From the NCBI GenBank assembly GCA_017937125.1, contig JAGBEH010000001.1, positions 310,001 through 374,000 of the forward strand: 64,000 nt of DNA. The letters are read 5' to 3'. The translations under genes and the position numbers were made by a program. Below, piece by piece: positions 54,240 through 62,954 of the stretch (its first letter is position 1; every line of letters starts with the position of its first letter). This DNA comes from Alistipes sp. Its GTDB lineage: Bacteria; Bacteroidota; Bacteroidia; Bacteroidales; Rikenellaceae. The notes beneath the pieces were generated by a model. It did not search any database. It was given only the letters and a program-made list of their open reading frames with translations, and was not told the DNA's origin.

Positions 54240-54722
54240 ATGTTGTCGATAATAGTGGCCGTTGCGGCTAACGGCGTGATAGGCGATAAAAACAGGTTGC
54301 TGTGGCATATAAGCGAAGACCTGCGTAATTTCAAACGTATTACTACGGGGCATCCCGTGATTATGGGACGCAAGACGTTCGAGTCGCTCGGCCGTCCGCT
54401 GCCGAACCGTAAGAATGTGATTATCTCGCGGCAGAATATCGAAGTCGAGGGTTGCACGGTCGTCCATTCTCTGGCCGAAGCCGTTGCGTTGTTCCCACGC
54501 GAAGAGGAGGTGTTCGTTATCGGCGGCGCACAGATTTATGCCGAAGCTCTGCCCGTAGCAGACAGGTTTTATCTTACCCGTGTGGAGCACGATTACGAGG
54601 GCGACACGTCATTCCCCGCGTGGAATCCCGCCGAATGGCGCAAGGTGGGCGCAGAGCGTTTCGAACGGGGCGAGAAGTACGAATATCCCTTTGTGTTCGA
54701 GGTCTACGAGCGGCGCGATTAA
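54240..54722 (+). CDS. folA: Dihydrofolate reductase
   Basis: A 160-aa enzyme that reduces dihydrofolate with NADPH. The start LSIIVAVAANGVIGDKNRLLWHI, the substrate/cofactor patterns HPVIMGRKTFESLGRPLPNRKN and the nucleotide-binding EVFVIGGAQIYAEAL are all seen. It lies 31 bases after thyA. Confidence 0.97.
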   Translation: MLSIIVAVAANGVIGDKNRLLWHISEDLRNFKRITTGHPVIMGRKTFESLGRPLPNRKNVIISRQNIEVEGCTVVHSLAEAVALFPREEEVFVIGGAQIYAEALPVADRFYLTRVEHDYEGDTSFPAWNPAEWRKVGAERFERGEKYEYPFVFEVYERRD

Positions 54723-54967
54723 GTATTTATACCGATATATATCATAGAACGAATCGATAACTTTGCCACAAAAGAGGCGAAGTTATTTTTTTTGCGATAC
54801 GATTTTGCCCGAAAGCCCCTCCGAAACCCGAGGTTTCGCGTGCATCTGCGCAATCCGCTTTGCGGGGCGGGCGTCAGGTACGCTGAGCCTTCGAGAGCGT
54901 CCGACAGGCTGGATATACGGCGGGGACGAAAAGCGGCGGGGCGGAATCATACATAGTTTATAAGTTT
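54723..54967 (+). promoter_or_regulatory. Long leader of the Hdr-like operon
   Basis: A TAACTTTG box at 54758-54765 is the only consensus -7 element; no -33 match lies at the right distance. About 195 bases then precede the ATG at 54968. They contain CGAAACC-cga-GGTTTCG and CCGC-ttt-GCGG hairpins and no open frame with an ATG. No known riboswitch is recognised. Confidence 0.5.
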
Positions 54968-55666
54968 ATGGGTAAATATTTCGATATGCTGATGGAGGAC
55001 GTCCGCCTGCGCGAGGGTCTGAAGTCGTGTATGAACTGCGGCGTGTGTACGGGAGTATGTCCCGCCGCCGAATTTTACAATTACGACCCGCGCCAAATAG
55101 TCAATATCGTGCAGACGCGCGACGATGACGCTATCGAGGAGCTGCTCAAGAGCGATACGATATGGTTTTGCGGAGAGTGTATGTCCTGCCGCCCGCGATG
55201 CCCCCGCGGCAATACGCCCGGGTATGTCATTCAGGCGCTGCGTACGCTGTCGCAGAAGCTGGGCTTTTTCGTCGAGAGCGAAAAGGGGCGCCAGCAGCTC
55301 GCGCTCAAGCGCATCATCGGCGAGAATATATTGCGTACGGGCTACTGCCTCGTGCCGCGGCTCGTGGACCCTGCGCTGCATCCCGAGCAGGGGACCGTTT
55401 GGCGTTGGATATACGATAACGACGAGGAGGTATACGGCAAATTCACTCCCGTTTACAATCGCAACGGCGCGGGTGCCCTGCGTCGCATAGACGATGAGTC
55501 GCTCGACGAGATACGCCGCATATTCGACGTCAGCGGCGGTACGGAGATGTTCGATACTATCGAGCGGCACTCCGACCGCAAGGCGCGCGAAATGGGTTAC
55601 GACGGCGCCACGCAGGAATATATGATGGAGACCTACACCCGAAATTCGGATAACGAACACGATTAG
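54968..55666 (+). CDS. HdrC-like 4Fe-4S protein
   Basis: A 232-aa soluble protein with two [4Fe-4S] motifs: CMNCGVCTGVCP at residues 21-32 and CGECMSCRPRCP at 68-79. It resembles the C subunit of heterodisulfide reductase, which carries electrons between HdrA and HdrB. It is the first gene of a five-gene operon. It is not a bare ferredoxin: a C-terminal extension of 150 residues follows the clusters. Confidence 0.88.
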   Translation: MGKYFDMLMEDVRLREGLKSCMNCGVCTGVCPAAEFYNYDPRQIVNIVQTRDDDAIEELLKSDTIWFCGECMSCRPRCPRGNTPGYVIQALRTLSQKLGFFVESEKGRQQLALKRIIGENILRTGYCLVPRLVDPALHPEQGTVWRWIYDNDEEVYGKFTPVYNRNGAGALRRIDDESLDEIRRIFDVSGGTEMFDTIERHSDRKAREMGYDGATQEYMMETYTRNSDNEHD

Positions 55667-55672
55667 CCGCTT

Positions 55673-56758
55673 ATGAAAAGAGCTACATGGTCGGAGTATC
55701 AGAAGGATATTGCCGACGACAAATACTACTACGCCCGCAGCTGCATCCGCCAGAACTTTTTCCCCGGAAGCGAAAAGGCTTTTCTCGATATATTGAGCAA
55801 GGACTTGGGCAAGGACATATTCGATGACCCTGCGCATTCGTCGTGCACGGGTATCGGTTACCATTCGGACATAGTGCCGTTAGAGACCATTATGACGGTC
55901 GTCGCCCGCCAGTTCGCGATGATGACCGAGTCGGGGTACGAGAATTTCGTCACGTCGTGCATCACCTCTTTCGGCATATATACCGAGATTCTCGCCACGT
56001 GGGAGGAGTTTCCCGAAACGGAGGAGCGTACGCGCGAAAACCTCTACAAGACTACGGGGCGCGAGTTCCGCAAACCGAAGTGTCTGGCGCATACGTCGGA
56101 CATAATATTCCATTTCCGCGAAGATATTGCGCGCCTCGCCAAGCGGCGTCTCGTAAATTCGGGAACCGAAGAACCGCTGAAGGTCGTCGAACATATCGGC
56201 TGCCACTATGCCAAGCTGTTTCCCAAGTCGGGTATAGGCGGTTCGGAGTTTCCGTATGTGTTGGCCGGTATGGTGGATGCGTGGGGCGGCGAGTGCGTCG
56301 ATTATCCCGAACGCCGCCATTGCTGCGGTTTCGGTTTCCGCAACTATCTGGTGCAGGCCAACCGCGGCTACTCGGTGGCCAATTCGCAGAAGAAGCTCGA
56401 AAGTATGGCCCCGTATCATCCCGATTTCATCGTGGCCAACTGCCCCGGCTGCACTATGTTTCTCGACAAGTGGCAGTACACCATTGCCGAGATGGACGGC
56501 CGTACGTACGGCGGGAACGGGCATGGCATACCCGTGCTTACTTACGAGGAGATGGCGGGGCTGGTGCTCGGCTACGACCCTTGGGAGTTGGGTATGCAAA
56601 TGCACCAGGTGGATGTCGAGCCGCTGCTCGATAAGATGGGCGTAGATTACGACCCCGCGGCCAAATACCTCGGCCGTAACGGAAAATTCATAGGAAAACC
56701 CTCTGCGGCCGTCGTGAACGGTTGTTCGCAGGATTTTATTTACGACATTAAATTGTAA
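55673..56758 (+). CDS. HdrB-like CCG-domain protein
   Basis: A 361-aa protein of the heterodisulfide reductase B type. The C-terminal CCG domain has GCHYAKLFPKSG, HCCGFGFRN and NCPGCTMF, which would bind a noncubane [4Fe-4S] cluster. The N-terminal half has SSCTG, SCITS and KCLAH but a weaker CCG pattern, so perhaps only one full cluster forms. In methanogens this is the catalytic site for disulfide cleavage; here the substrate is unknown. Confidence 0.88.
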   Translation: MKRATWSEYQKDIADDKYYYARSCIRQNFFPGSEKAFLDILSKDLGKDIFDDPAHSSCTGIGYHSDIVPLETIMTVVARQFAMMTESGYENFVTSCITSFGIYTEILATWEEFPETEERTRENLYKTTGREFRKPKCLAHTSDIIFHFREDIARLAKRRLVNSGTEEPLKVVEHIGCHYAKLFPKSGIGGSEFPYVLAGMVDAWGGECVDYPERRHCCGFGFRNYLVQANRGYSVANSQKKLESMAPYHPDFIVANCPGCTMFLDKWQYTIAEMDGRTYGGNGHGIPVLTYEEMAGLVLGYDPWELGMQMHQVDVEPLLDKMGVDYDPAAKYLGRNGKFIGKPSAAVVNGCSQDFIYDIKL

Positions 56759-57759
56759 TGAAACACGTTGTAGTCATAGGAGGCGGTATTGCGGGTATGC
56801 AGTCCGCATTGAGCCTGAAAAAACGCGGATTCGACGTAACGGTCGTCGAGAAAAGCAACCGTTTGGGCGGAAAACTGCTCAACTGGCATTGTCTTTTCCC
56901 CTCATTCACTCCCGCAACGGAGGTCACGGATACGTTGAAGCAACGGATTGCAGACAGCGGGGTCGAGGTGCGGTTGAATGCCGAAGTCGTCGAGTTCGAC
57001 CGCCATCATGTCGTATTGGCCGACGGCGAGAGGATAGAGTGCGACGCCGTGGTCCTGTGCTCGGGATTCACGCTCTTCGACGCGCGTATCAAGGAGGAGT
57101 ACGGATACGGCATTTACGATAACGTCTATACGTCGGTCGATATCGAGGCGATGCTCAACAAGGGGCGTGTGGAGCTGAAGAACGGAGGGCGGCCGCGGCG
57201 CATAGCTTTCCTGCACTGCGTAGGTTCGCGCGACGAGAAGGTCTGCCAGCGCCACTGCTCGAAGGTCTGCTGCGTGACGGGCGTCAAACAGGCTATCGAG
57301 ATGAAGCAGCTGTTTCCCGAGGCGGACGTATTCAATTTCTATATGGACATACGTATGTTCGGCCCCGGCTACGAGGAGATGTACCGCGAGGCTCAACAGA
57401 AATATAATATCCATTTCGTGCGCGGCCGCATATCGGAGGCGGCGCCGACAATCGACGGACGCTTGCAGCTCAAGGCCGAGGATACGCTTACGGGGCGTCC
57501 TCTGAAGATAAGCGTCGATATGCTGGTGCTGCTCGTGGGTATGCGCAGCAACGACGATAATGCGCGGTTCGCCGAACATTCGGGGCTGCAATGTGCTCCG
57601 AGCGGGTTTATGGCTCCTGCGGATATGTTCCTCTCGAATGTCGCAAGCGGTGTCGGGGGCATTTTCTATGCGGGTGCCGTTACTGCCCCCAAGAGCGTCG
57701 GCGAGGTGTTGAACGACGGTGCGGCGGTCGCCGAAGCCGTAACGGGATATTTGGGTTAG
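56758..57759 (+). CDS. HdrA/QmoA-like flavoprotein
   Basis: A 333-aa FAD protein with the Rossmann motif IGGGIAGMQSA at residues 7-17. The segment CVGSRDEKVCQRHCSKVCC matches the HdrA signature. It is far shorter than archaeal HdrA and closer to the QmoA size, and has no ferredoxin inserts. It probably distributes electrons between the iron-sulfur subunits. The start overlaps the HdrB stop by one base. Confidence 0.87.
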   Translation: MKHVVVIGGGIAGMQSALSLKKRGFDVTVVEKSNRLGGKLLNWHCLFPSFTPATEVTDTLKQRIADSGVEVRLNAEVVEFDRHHVVLADGERIECDAVVLCSGFTLFDARIKEEYGYGIYDNVYTSVDIEAMLNKGRVELKNGGRPRRIAFLHCVGSRDEKVCQRHCSKVCCVTGVKQAIEMKQLFPEADVFNFYMDIRMFGPGYEEMYREAQQKYNIHFVRGRISEAAPTIDGRLQLKAEDTLTGRPLKISVDMLVLLVGMRSNDDNARFAEHSGLQCAPSGFMAPADMFLSNVASGVGGIFYAGAVTAPKSVGEVLNDGAAVAEAVTGYLG

Positions 57760-57760
57760 T

Positions 57761-58096
57761 ATGGCTGCTATAGACTGGGGCTTTTCCATAAACCGCCCGC
57801 GTACGATAGATATAGACAACAACAATCTCCGCAAGAGCGACGAGATATTGCGCGAGATGCCCGAATTGCAGTGTTGCATCGGATGCGGCGCCTGCACCGC
57901 GAGCTGTACGGCGGGAAACCTTACGGAGTTCAATTTCCGCAAGGTGCACACCCTCGTGCGGCGCGGCGAGTATCAGGGCGCATACGAGGAGATGAACAAA
58001 TGTATGTTGTGCGGCAAATGCCGCCTGCTGTGCCCGCGCGGGATCAATACGCGCGGTGTGGTAATGCTAATCAAACGTAAATTGGGAGACTTTTAG
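57761..58096 (+). CDS. Second HdrC-like 4Fe-4S protein
   Basis: A 111-aa ferredoxin-like protein with CCIGCGACTASC near residue 40 and CMLCGKCRLLCP near 82. It is smaller than the first HdrC and may connect HdrA to the membrane subunit that follows 2 bases later. Confidence 0.87.
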   Translation: MAAIDWGFSINRPRTIDIDNNNLRKSDEILREMPELQCCIGCGACTASCTAGNLTEFNFRKVHTLVRRGEYQGAYEEMNKCMLCGKCRLLCPRGINTRGVVMLIKRKLGDF

Positions 58097-58098
58097 CG

Positions 58099-59883
58099 AT
58101 GAATTTTTTTGCTCCGTTCTGCATACCGTTTATGGTCGGCGCTGCCGTTATGGCCGTTGCCCTCGTGCTGAAATATGTCTTGTGGATTTGGCATCTTCCG
58201 CGTGCCGATCGTAAATTGCTTGTCAGCGGTATATTTACCGTACAGAGCATCAAGGCCGTCGGCGAGGTCATAAGCGAATCGCTGCTCCACCGCCGCATAT
58301 TCAAGGTGAATCCTCTGTTGGGATATATGCACGCGAGCCTCGCATTCGGCTGGTTTTTGCTTATTACCGTCGGATGGATCGAGACGATAGCATATCTCGG
58401 GTTCCGCTACGTGCCGTTGCAGGGACACGTGTTTTTCAAGTATTTCGCGACGTGTATCGCCGAACATAAACCCGTCTTCGATTTCCTGATGGACCTGCTG
58501 CTGCTTATCGTGCTGTCGGGCGTGGCTTTGGCGTGGGGCAAGCGTCTCTATTCGAAAGCTATGGGTATGCGCCGCACGACCAAACATGTCTTGGGCGACC
58601 GTGTAGCCCTTTCGGCACTGTGGTTCATATTTCCCGCACGTCTCGTTGCCGAGAGCCTTACCTGCGCCATCTACGGCGGCGGGGGTTTCCTTACGGGTTC
58701 GATAAGTTCGTTCCTCGCCGAACACGTAAGCGGCAGCCTGCTCGCAGCGCTGTACGAACCGTCGTGGTGGTTCTACTCGTCGATGCTCGGCATATTCTTC
58801 GTCGCACTGCCGTTCTCGCGCTATATGCACATATTTACCGAAATACCGCTCATTTTCCTGCGCCGCTATCAGCTGCGGCCGCGCGAAAAGGAGTCTTCGT
58901 ACGATAATTTCGAGATACAGGCCTGTTCGCGCTGCGGCATCTGTCTCGACCCCTGCCAGCTTCAGAGCGAATTGGGCATAAATGACGTGCAGTCGGTCTA
59001 TTTCCTGCGCGACAGACGTTACAACCGTCTGAAACTCGCCGTCGCCAATAATTGCCTTATGTGCGGACGGTGCGAAGCCAAATGTCCGGTGGGTATCAAT
59101 CTCAATTCGTTGCGTCAGAATTCGCGCGATACGATGCGCAATATTCCCGACGAGTCGCGCTACGGCTATTTGGCGTCGCTCGACCGTTCGCAGGGCGAGG
59201 GGCGCGTCGGCTATTTCGCTGGGTGTATGACGTTGCTTACGCCGCGTACGCTGTCGGCTATGGAGCGGATATTCGCTGCGGCGGGCGAAGATGTCTGGTG
59301 GGCGGACCGTAACGGCGGGGTATGTTGTGGACGGCCGTTGAAACTCTCGGGCGAGACAGACTCGGCGAAAAAGATGATGCGCTACAACAAGGAGCTGTTT
59401 TACAAACACAATATCACTACGCTCGTCACCTCGTGCCCGATATGCCTGCGCGTATTCCGCGATGAGTATGCCTTGCGCGGTATCGAGGTGCTGCACCACT
59501 CCGAGTATATCCTGCGCCTGATGCGTCAGGGACGCCTGAAAGTGGACGCCGCGGGCGGCAGATTCACCTATCACGACCCTTGCGAACTGGGCCGCGGGTG
59601 CGGCATTTACGACCAGCCGCGTGCCGTTATCGAGGCTGTTGGCGAGTTGCTCGAACCGAAACATACGCGCGAAGATTCATTGTGCTGCGGCGCTTCGCTT
59701 GCCAATACCGTGATAAACGACGCACAGCAGTTGCGTATCGCCCGCTCGATGTCCGCGGAGTTCGAGCAGACCGGAGCTTCGACCGTGGTGACTTCGTGCC
59801 CGTTGTGCAAAAAGACGGTCGCCCGCGGTTCGTCATTGCCCGTGAAAGATCTGTCGGAGGTCGTAGCCGAGCATCTGGCGTAG
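58099..59883 (+). CDS. Membrane-anchored HdrD/QmoC-like iron-sulfur protein
   Basis: A 594-aa fusion. Residues 1-265 contain about five membrane helices with histidines suited to b-type heme, as in NarI/HmeC or QmoC proteins. Two ferredoxin motifs follow (CSRCGICLDPCQ near 275, CLMCGRCEAKCP near 319). Two CCG domains end the protein (FAGCM...VCCGRP...SCPIC and HDPCELGRGCG...CCGAS...SCPLC). It combines HdrE, HdrC and HdrD functions and probably exchanges electrons with menaquinone. A strong terminator follows. Confidence 0.88.
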   Translation: MNFFAPFCIPFMVGAAVMAVALVLKYVLWIWHLPRADRKLLVSGIFTVQSIKAVGEVISESLLHRRIFKVNPLLGYMHASLAFGWFLLITVGWIETIAYLGFRYVPLQGHVFFKYFATCIAEHKPVFDFLMDLLLLIVLSGVALAWGKRLYSKAMGMRRTTKHVLGDRVALSALWFIFPARLVAESLTCAIYGGGGFLTGSISSFLAEHVSGSLLAALYEPSWWFYSSMLGIFFVALPFSRYMHIFTEIPLIFLRRYQLRPREKESSYDNFEIQACSRCGICLDPCQLQSELGINDVQSVYFLRDRRYNRLKLAVANNCLMCGRCEAKCPVGINLNSLRQNSRDTMRNIPDESRYGYLASLDRSQGEGRVGYFAGCMTLLTPRTLSAMERIFAAAGEDVWWADRNGGVCCGRPLKLSGETDSAKKMMRYNKELFYKHNITTLVTSCPICLRVFRDEYALRGIEVLHHSEYILRLMRQGRLKVDAAGGRFTYHDPCELGRGCGIYDQPRAVIEAVGELLEPKHTREDSLCCGASLANTVINDAQQLRIARSMSAEFEQTGASTVVTSCPLCKKTVARGSSLPVKDLSEVVAEHLA

Positions 59884-59932
59884 TATGCCGATGAAGCGGG
59901 GGCGGAACTGCCTTCTCCTTTTTCGAAAGCCG

Positions 59933-59966
59933 AGCGGTTCGGTCGGAAACTCCCGACCGAACCGCT
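59933..59966 (+). terminator. Terminator of the Hdr-like operon
   Basis: AGCGGTTCGGTCGG and CCGACCGAACCGCT flank a 6-base loop and are followed by TTTT. Confidence 0.9.
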
Positions 59967-60003
59967 TTTTGCAACGGCAGGCGTGAACCGTGCCGATAAA
60001 AAA

Positions 60004-60031
60004 AGCGGACGATTCGAAAGAATCGTCCGCT
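60004..60031 (-). terminator. Terminator of tRNA-fMet
   Basis: AGCGGACGATTC-gaaa-GAATCGTCCGCT is a 12-bp stem just after the tRNA 3' end; the minus strand continues into T6. Confidence 0.9.
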
Positions 60032-60032
60032 G

Positions 60033-60108
<76 letters not shown>

Positions 60109-60171
60109 ATATGTCTTTATTAACGAGTAATATCGTTGTCTCTTCGCGCCGCCTTTTCGGCTTTGCTGGTG

Positions 60172-60203
60172 CAAAGGTAGGTAAAAAAAATCAATTATCC
60201 AAA
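60172..60203 (-). promoter_or_regulatory. Promoter of tRNA-fMet
   Basis: Minus-strand TTTG (complement of 60200-60203), 20 bp, TACCTTTG (complement of 60172-60179), about 63 bases before the tRNA. Confidence 0.65.
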
Positions 60204-60268
60204 TTTATTTTCGTTCCCCTCTCGCTCCCCGCCTGATAAGCAAGCCGCAAATACCGTGCAAACGCCGC

Positions 60269-61081
60269 TTAATTGTCGAATAATTCGTTGAGTGTGCGGG
60301 CAAGACGATACGCGGCTTTTACTATCTGCGACTGTGCCAACTCCTTATGTTCGACGAAAAACCGTGCGTCTATGGAATCGCCCGGTTTCGCCCAGTCGTA
60401 AATCACGTGGCAGCTTTGCCCGCAATCGCGCATCCAGTCCGTCGGCGTACCCGCACTCAATGCACGGCGTTCGTCGTCCGTGAATGTGTCGAAATTGTCG
60501 CGGAAAATATCGATGTCGCCTTTCCATTCGGGATGTACGTCGCTGAGCGATTTCCCGTCCCACAATCCGTGGTAGGCCTCCGTCTTGCCGTTGTAGTTGA
60601 GGCGGAACCAGCCGTATCTGTTCTCGCGGCCGCCCGGCAGGTCCGAGAAAAAGATATGCGCGGGACAGTGCATATCGCTGATTATGTGGATTATGTATTT
60701 TATGTTCACATTTACCGTCGAATCGCTCAATTCGCGCCATTTGCCGTCCTTGAGCCTCTCTACGGCATTGATGAGTTGCGGCAGGGCATCGCCGTCGCCG
60801 TTGGGGCGTATCGTGCCGCAGGGTTCGCCGTTTTCGTCTATCGTCCCCATATGCCACCACGTCGTCATCTCGTATCCGGGCGATGTGCGGAATTCGTCCA
60901 TCCACGTCGAATATTCGACTATCGAATGATCGAGGTATCTGTCGAGATTGGCTTGTGTTCTCGGCGTGATGTGCCGTTCGGCGATGCGGGCTATGAGCCG
61001 GTGTCCGAGCCCGCCCCATGCTATGGATATTTGCGGGAGGAGGGTGAACAATGCCGATGCGAGGAGTGCGTATTTTTTCAT
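60269..61081 (-). CDS. Secreted S1/P1-type nuclease
   Basis: A 270-aa zinc-dependent nuclease with a signal peptide (MKKYALLASALFTLLPQISIA). Cleavage would expose the N-terminal tryptophan of WGGLGHRLIA, the ligand that starts the three-zinc cluster in this family. Further ligands are seen in WWHMG, HIISDMHCPAH and WDGKSL. It likely degrades single-stranded DNA or RNA in the periplasm or outside the cell. A minus-strand TATCTTTG (complement of 61114-61121) lies about 33 bases upstream. Confidence 0.92.
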   Translation of the reverse strand: MKKYALLASALFTLLPQISIAWGGLGHRLIARIAERHITPRTQANLDRYLDHSIVEYSTWMDEFRTSPGYEMTTWWHMGTIDENGEPCGTIRPNGDGDALPQLINAVERLKDGKWRELSDSTVNVNIKYIIHIISDMHCPAHIFFSDLPGGRENRYGWFRLNYNGKTEAYHGLWDGKSLSDVHPEWKGDIDIFRDNFDTFTDDERRALSAGTPTDWMRDCGQSCHVIYDWAKPGDSIDARFFVEHKELAQSQIVKAAYRLARTLNELFDN

Positions 61082-61214
61082 AATCCTGAAATTTTCGGTT
61101 CGGGTATATGTAGCAAAGATAACGAAAATATCGTAAAAATATCGGTCTGCGACTCGAAAAAACGATAGAAGTAAAAACTTCGGGTTTTTATCGTGACATT
61201 TGTAATTGTTTTGC

Positions 61215-61222
61215 TATCTTTG
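61215..61222 (+). promoter_or_regulatory. -7 element of the DUF5689 gene
   Basis: TATCTTTG lies 36 bases before the ATG at 61258. The nearest TTTG is only 12 bp upstream, so the -33 part is poor. Confidence 0.55.
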
Positions 61223-61257
61223 AACGATATTAACCGTCCAACTTAAATTCTGACGTT

Positions 61258-62826
61258 ATGAAAGATCCGAAGAGACTTTTCTGTGCTATGCTTGCCGTTC
61301 TGTTCGTCCTGCCCGTTGCCGCCGACTCGTTTGCCGACATACGCAAGAAGGCGACGACCAAAGGTACGGTGCTCGGAAATGCGAAAATAACGGGGATCGT
61401 CATCGGCGATTATCGTTCGCAGAATATGGAGCTTTGCCCCAATACGGCGTATAACAAGGTGGATTTGAGGGTAAACAAACGGACGGCGTATATCGAAAGC
61501 GAGGACGGAAAATACGGCTTCCGACTGGTTTTCGACGGCATATACGATAACCGTCTGTCGCGCGGCGATAAGGTCTCGCTCGACCTTCGCGGGTGCACGG
61601 TGACGCGCGAGAATAATCCCGAAAGATATACCGTCAGTGGACTGACGGCCGAGAATGTCGTGTCTAAAGAGGCGGGTGCGCCGCTGCCGTCCAAGAAGCG
61701 TACGATCAACACCCTGACGGACGAGGATGTCTATACGTTCGTTACGCTCGAGGGTGTGGAATTTATGAGCAAGCAGGGCAGTTATACCGACATATTCGAG
61801 CGTATGGCCCAATGTACGTATCTGAACCATTACAAACCGACGCGGCCTAATGAGTATATGGACGGTTGGGCGTCTCTGCTCAAGGATAAGGAGAATGCGT
61901 CTGTCTATATGCTCGTCAATACGAAATGCACCTGGCGCCGAGACGGGCGCGGAGTGCCGAAGGGTGTCGGCAGCATGTCGGGCATTGTTGTGCATACCCC
62001 TATGCGCCGTTACGGCGGCGATATGGGGCGCTATTCCATACGGCCAGTGGATGTCGGGGATGTGCTGACCATTCCGTGGGAGGAGGCATCTTCGTACGAC
62101 ATCATAGCCGAGTGGAACTGGAACCGTAATTACGAGGCGGCGTTGAAATTCGAAAAGGCGGGTGAAAAGCGCCGCGCGATGCGGGCGGAGAAGTATGGCG
62201 ACGACCGTATCCTGCCCGATGTCGGTGCGGGTTTCCTGTTTACGGACACGAGTGCGGGCATACGGCTCGATTCCGATTACGATATGCGTTATGCCAACGA
62301 TAATGCGGGAATGCGCAAGTACGGATGCCTGCGTCTGGAGGCCGATGTCCAGAACTGGCTGGCAGACGGTAAGGGGTTGTTCGCGGAGTTTTCTACCGAG
62401 GGTTTGTCGGGGCGTGCGTTGTCGTTCGACTTTACTTTCGGTGCAGGCAATCACGACATCAACAATTCGTGGGGCTTTCCTGCCGAGTGGAAAGTCGAGT
62501 ATTCGACCGACGGCGTAAAGTTCGTTACTGCCGCCGACAGGATAATTCTGCGTTCGACGCCTTATACGGAGGGCAATGTCAAGGGCGTAGGCGATCGTTC
62601 GGTGTCTTATGACGCCGCGTTCGGCTTTACGGAACACAGCGTTGCACTGCCCGCTTCTCTGTTCGGACAGAAGAAGGTCGTTGTGCGGTTGTCGCCCGCA
62701 TCGAACCGTATGGCGGTTATTCCGGCCGATCCGTCGGATGATTCTATCGGCGGGGTCATATCTCCCGATTTCAAGAAACAGTTGATTCTGCGTATCGGAA
62801 TGGTCTCGGTGAAGGCATTGAGGTGA
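61258..62826 (+). CDS. DUF5689-type exported protein
   Basis: A 522-aa protein with a signal peptide (MKDPKRLFCAMLAVLFVLPVAA). Residues about 30-150 show an OB-like/DUF5689 pattern (ITGIVIGDYRSQN, KVDLRVNKRTAYIESEDGKYGFRLVF, LSRGDKVSLDLRGCTV). The C-terminal half (about 315-520) is a beta-sandwich-like module with SWGFPAEWKVEYSTDGVKF. Such proteins are on the surface or in the periplasm in Bacteroidetes; the ligand is unknown. Confidence 0.78.
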   Translation: MKDPKRLFCAMLAVLFVLPVAADSFADIRKKATTKGTVLGNAKITGIVIGDYRSQNMELCPNTAYNKVDLRVNKRTAYIESEDGKYGFRLVFDGIYDNRLSRGDKVSLDLRGCTVTRENNPERYTVSGLTAENVVSKEAGAPLPSKKRTINTLTDEDVYTFVTLEGVEFMSKQGSYTDIFERMAQCTYLNHYKPTRPNEYMDGWASLLKDKENASVYMLVNTKCTWRRDGRGVPKGVGSMSGIVVHTPMRRYGGDMGRYSIRPVDVGDVLTIPWEEASSYDIIAEWNWNRNYEAALKFEKAGEKRRAMRAEKYGDDRILPDVGAGFLFTDTSAGIRLDSDYDMRYANDNAGMRKYGCLRLEADVQNWLADGKGLFAEFSTEGLSGRALSFDFTFGAGNHDINNSWGFPAEWKVEYSTDGVKFVTAADRIILRSTPYTEGNVKGVGDRSVSYDAAFGFTEHSVALPASLFGQKKVVVRLSPASNRMAVIPADPSDDSIGGVISPDFKKQLILRIGMVSVKALR

Positions 62827-62898
62827 CCGATAGCGGCCGTTTCCGCCTTTCCGTCGGAATATTTCGATTTCGGCGACGAAGGAGACTTATAACATAGT

Positions 62899-62931
62899 GA
62901 ATCGCCTGACACTCTGCGTGTCAGGCGATTC
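62899..62931. terminator. Bidirectional hairpin terminator
   Basis: GAATCGCCTGACAC and its exact reverse complement flank the loop TCTGC between convergent genes. Confidence 0.85.
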
Positions 62932-62954
62932 GTCTTGTCATATGTGTGTCGGGG

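Noticed and set aside
54763-54963. Possible 66-codon peptide in the Hdr leader
   Set aside because: It would start with TTG inside the promoter box and shows no conserved features.
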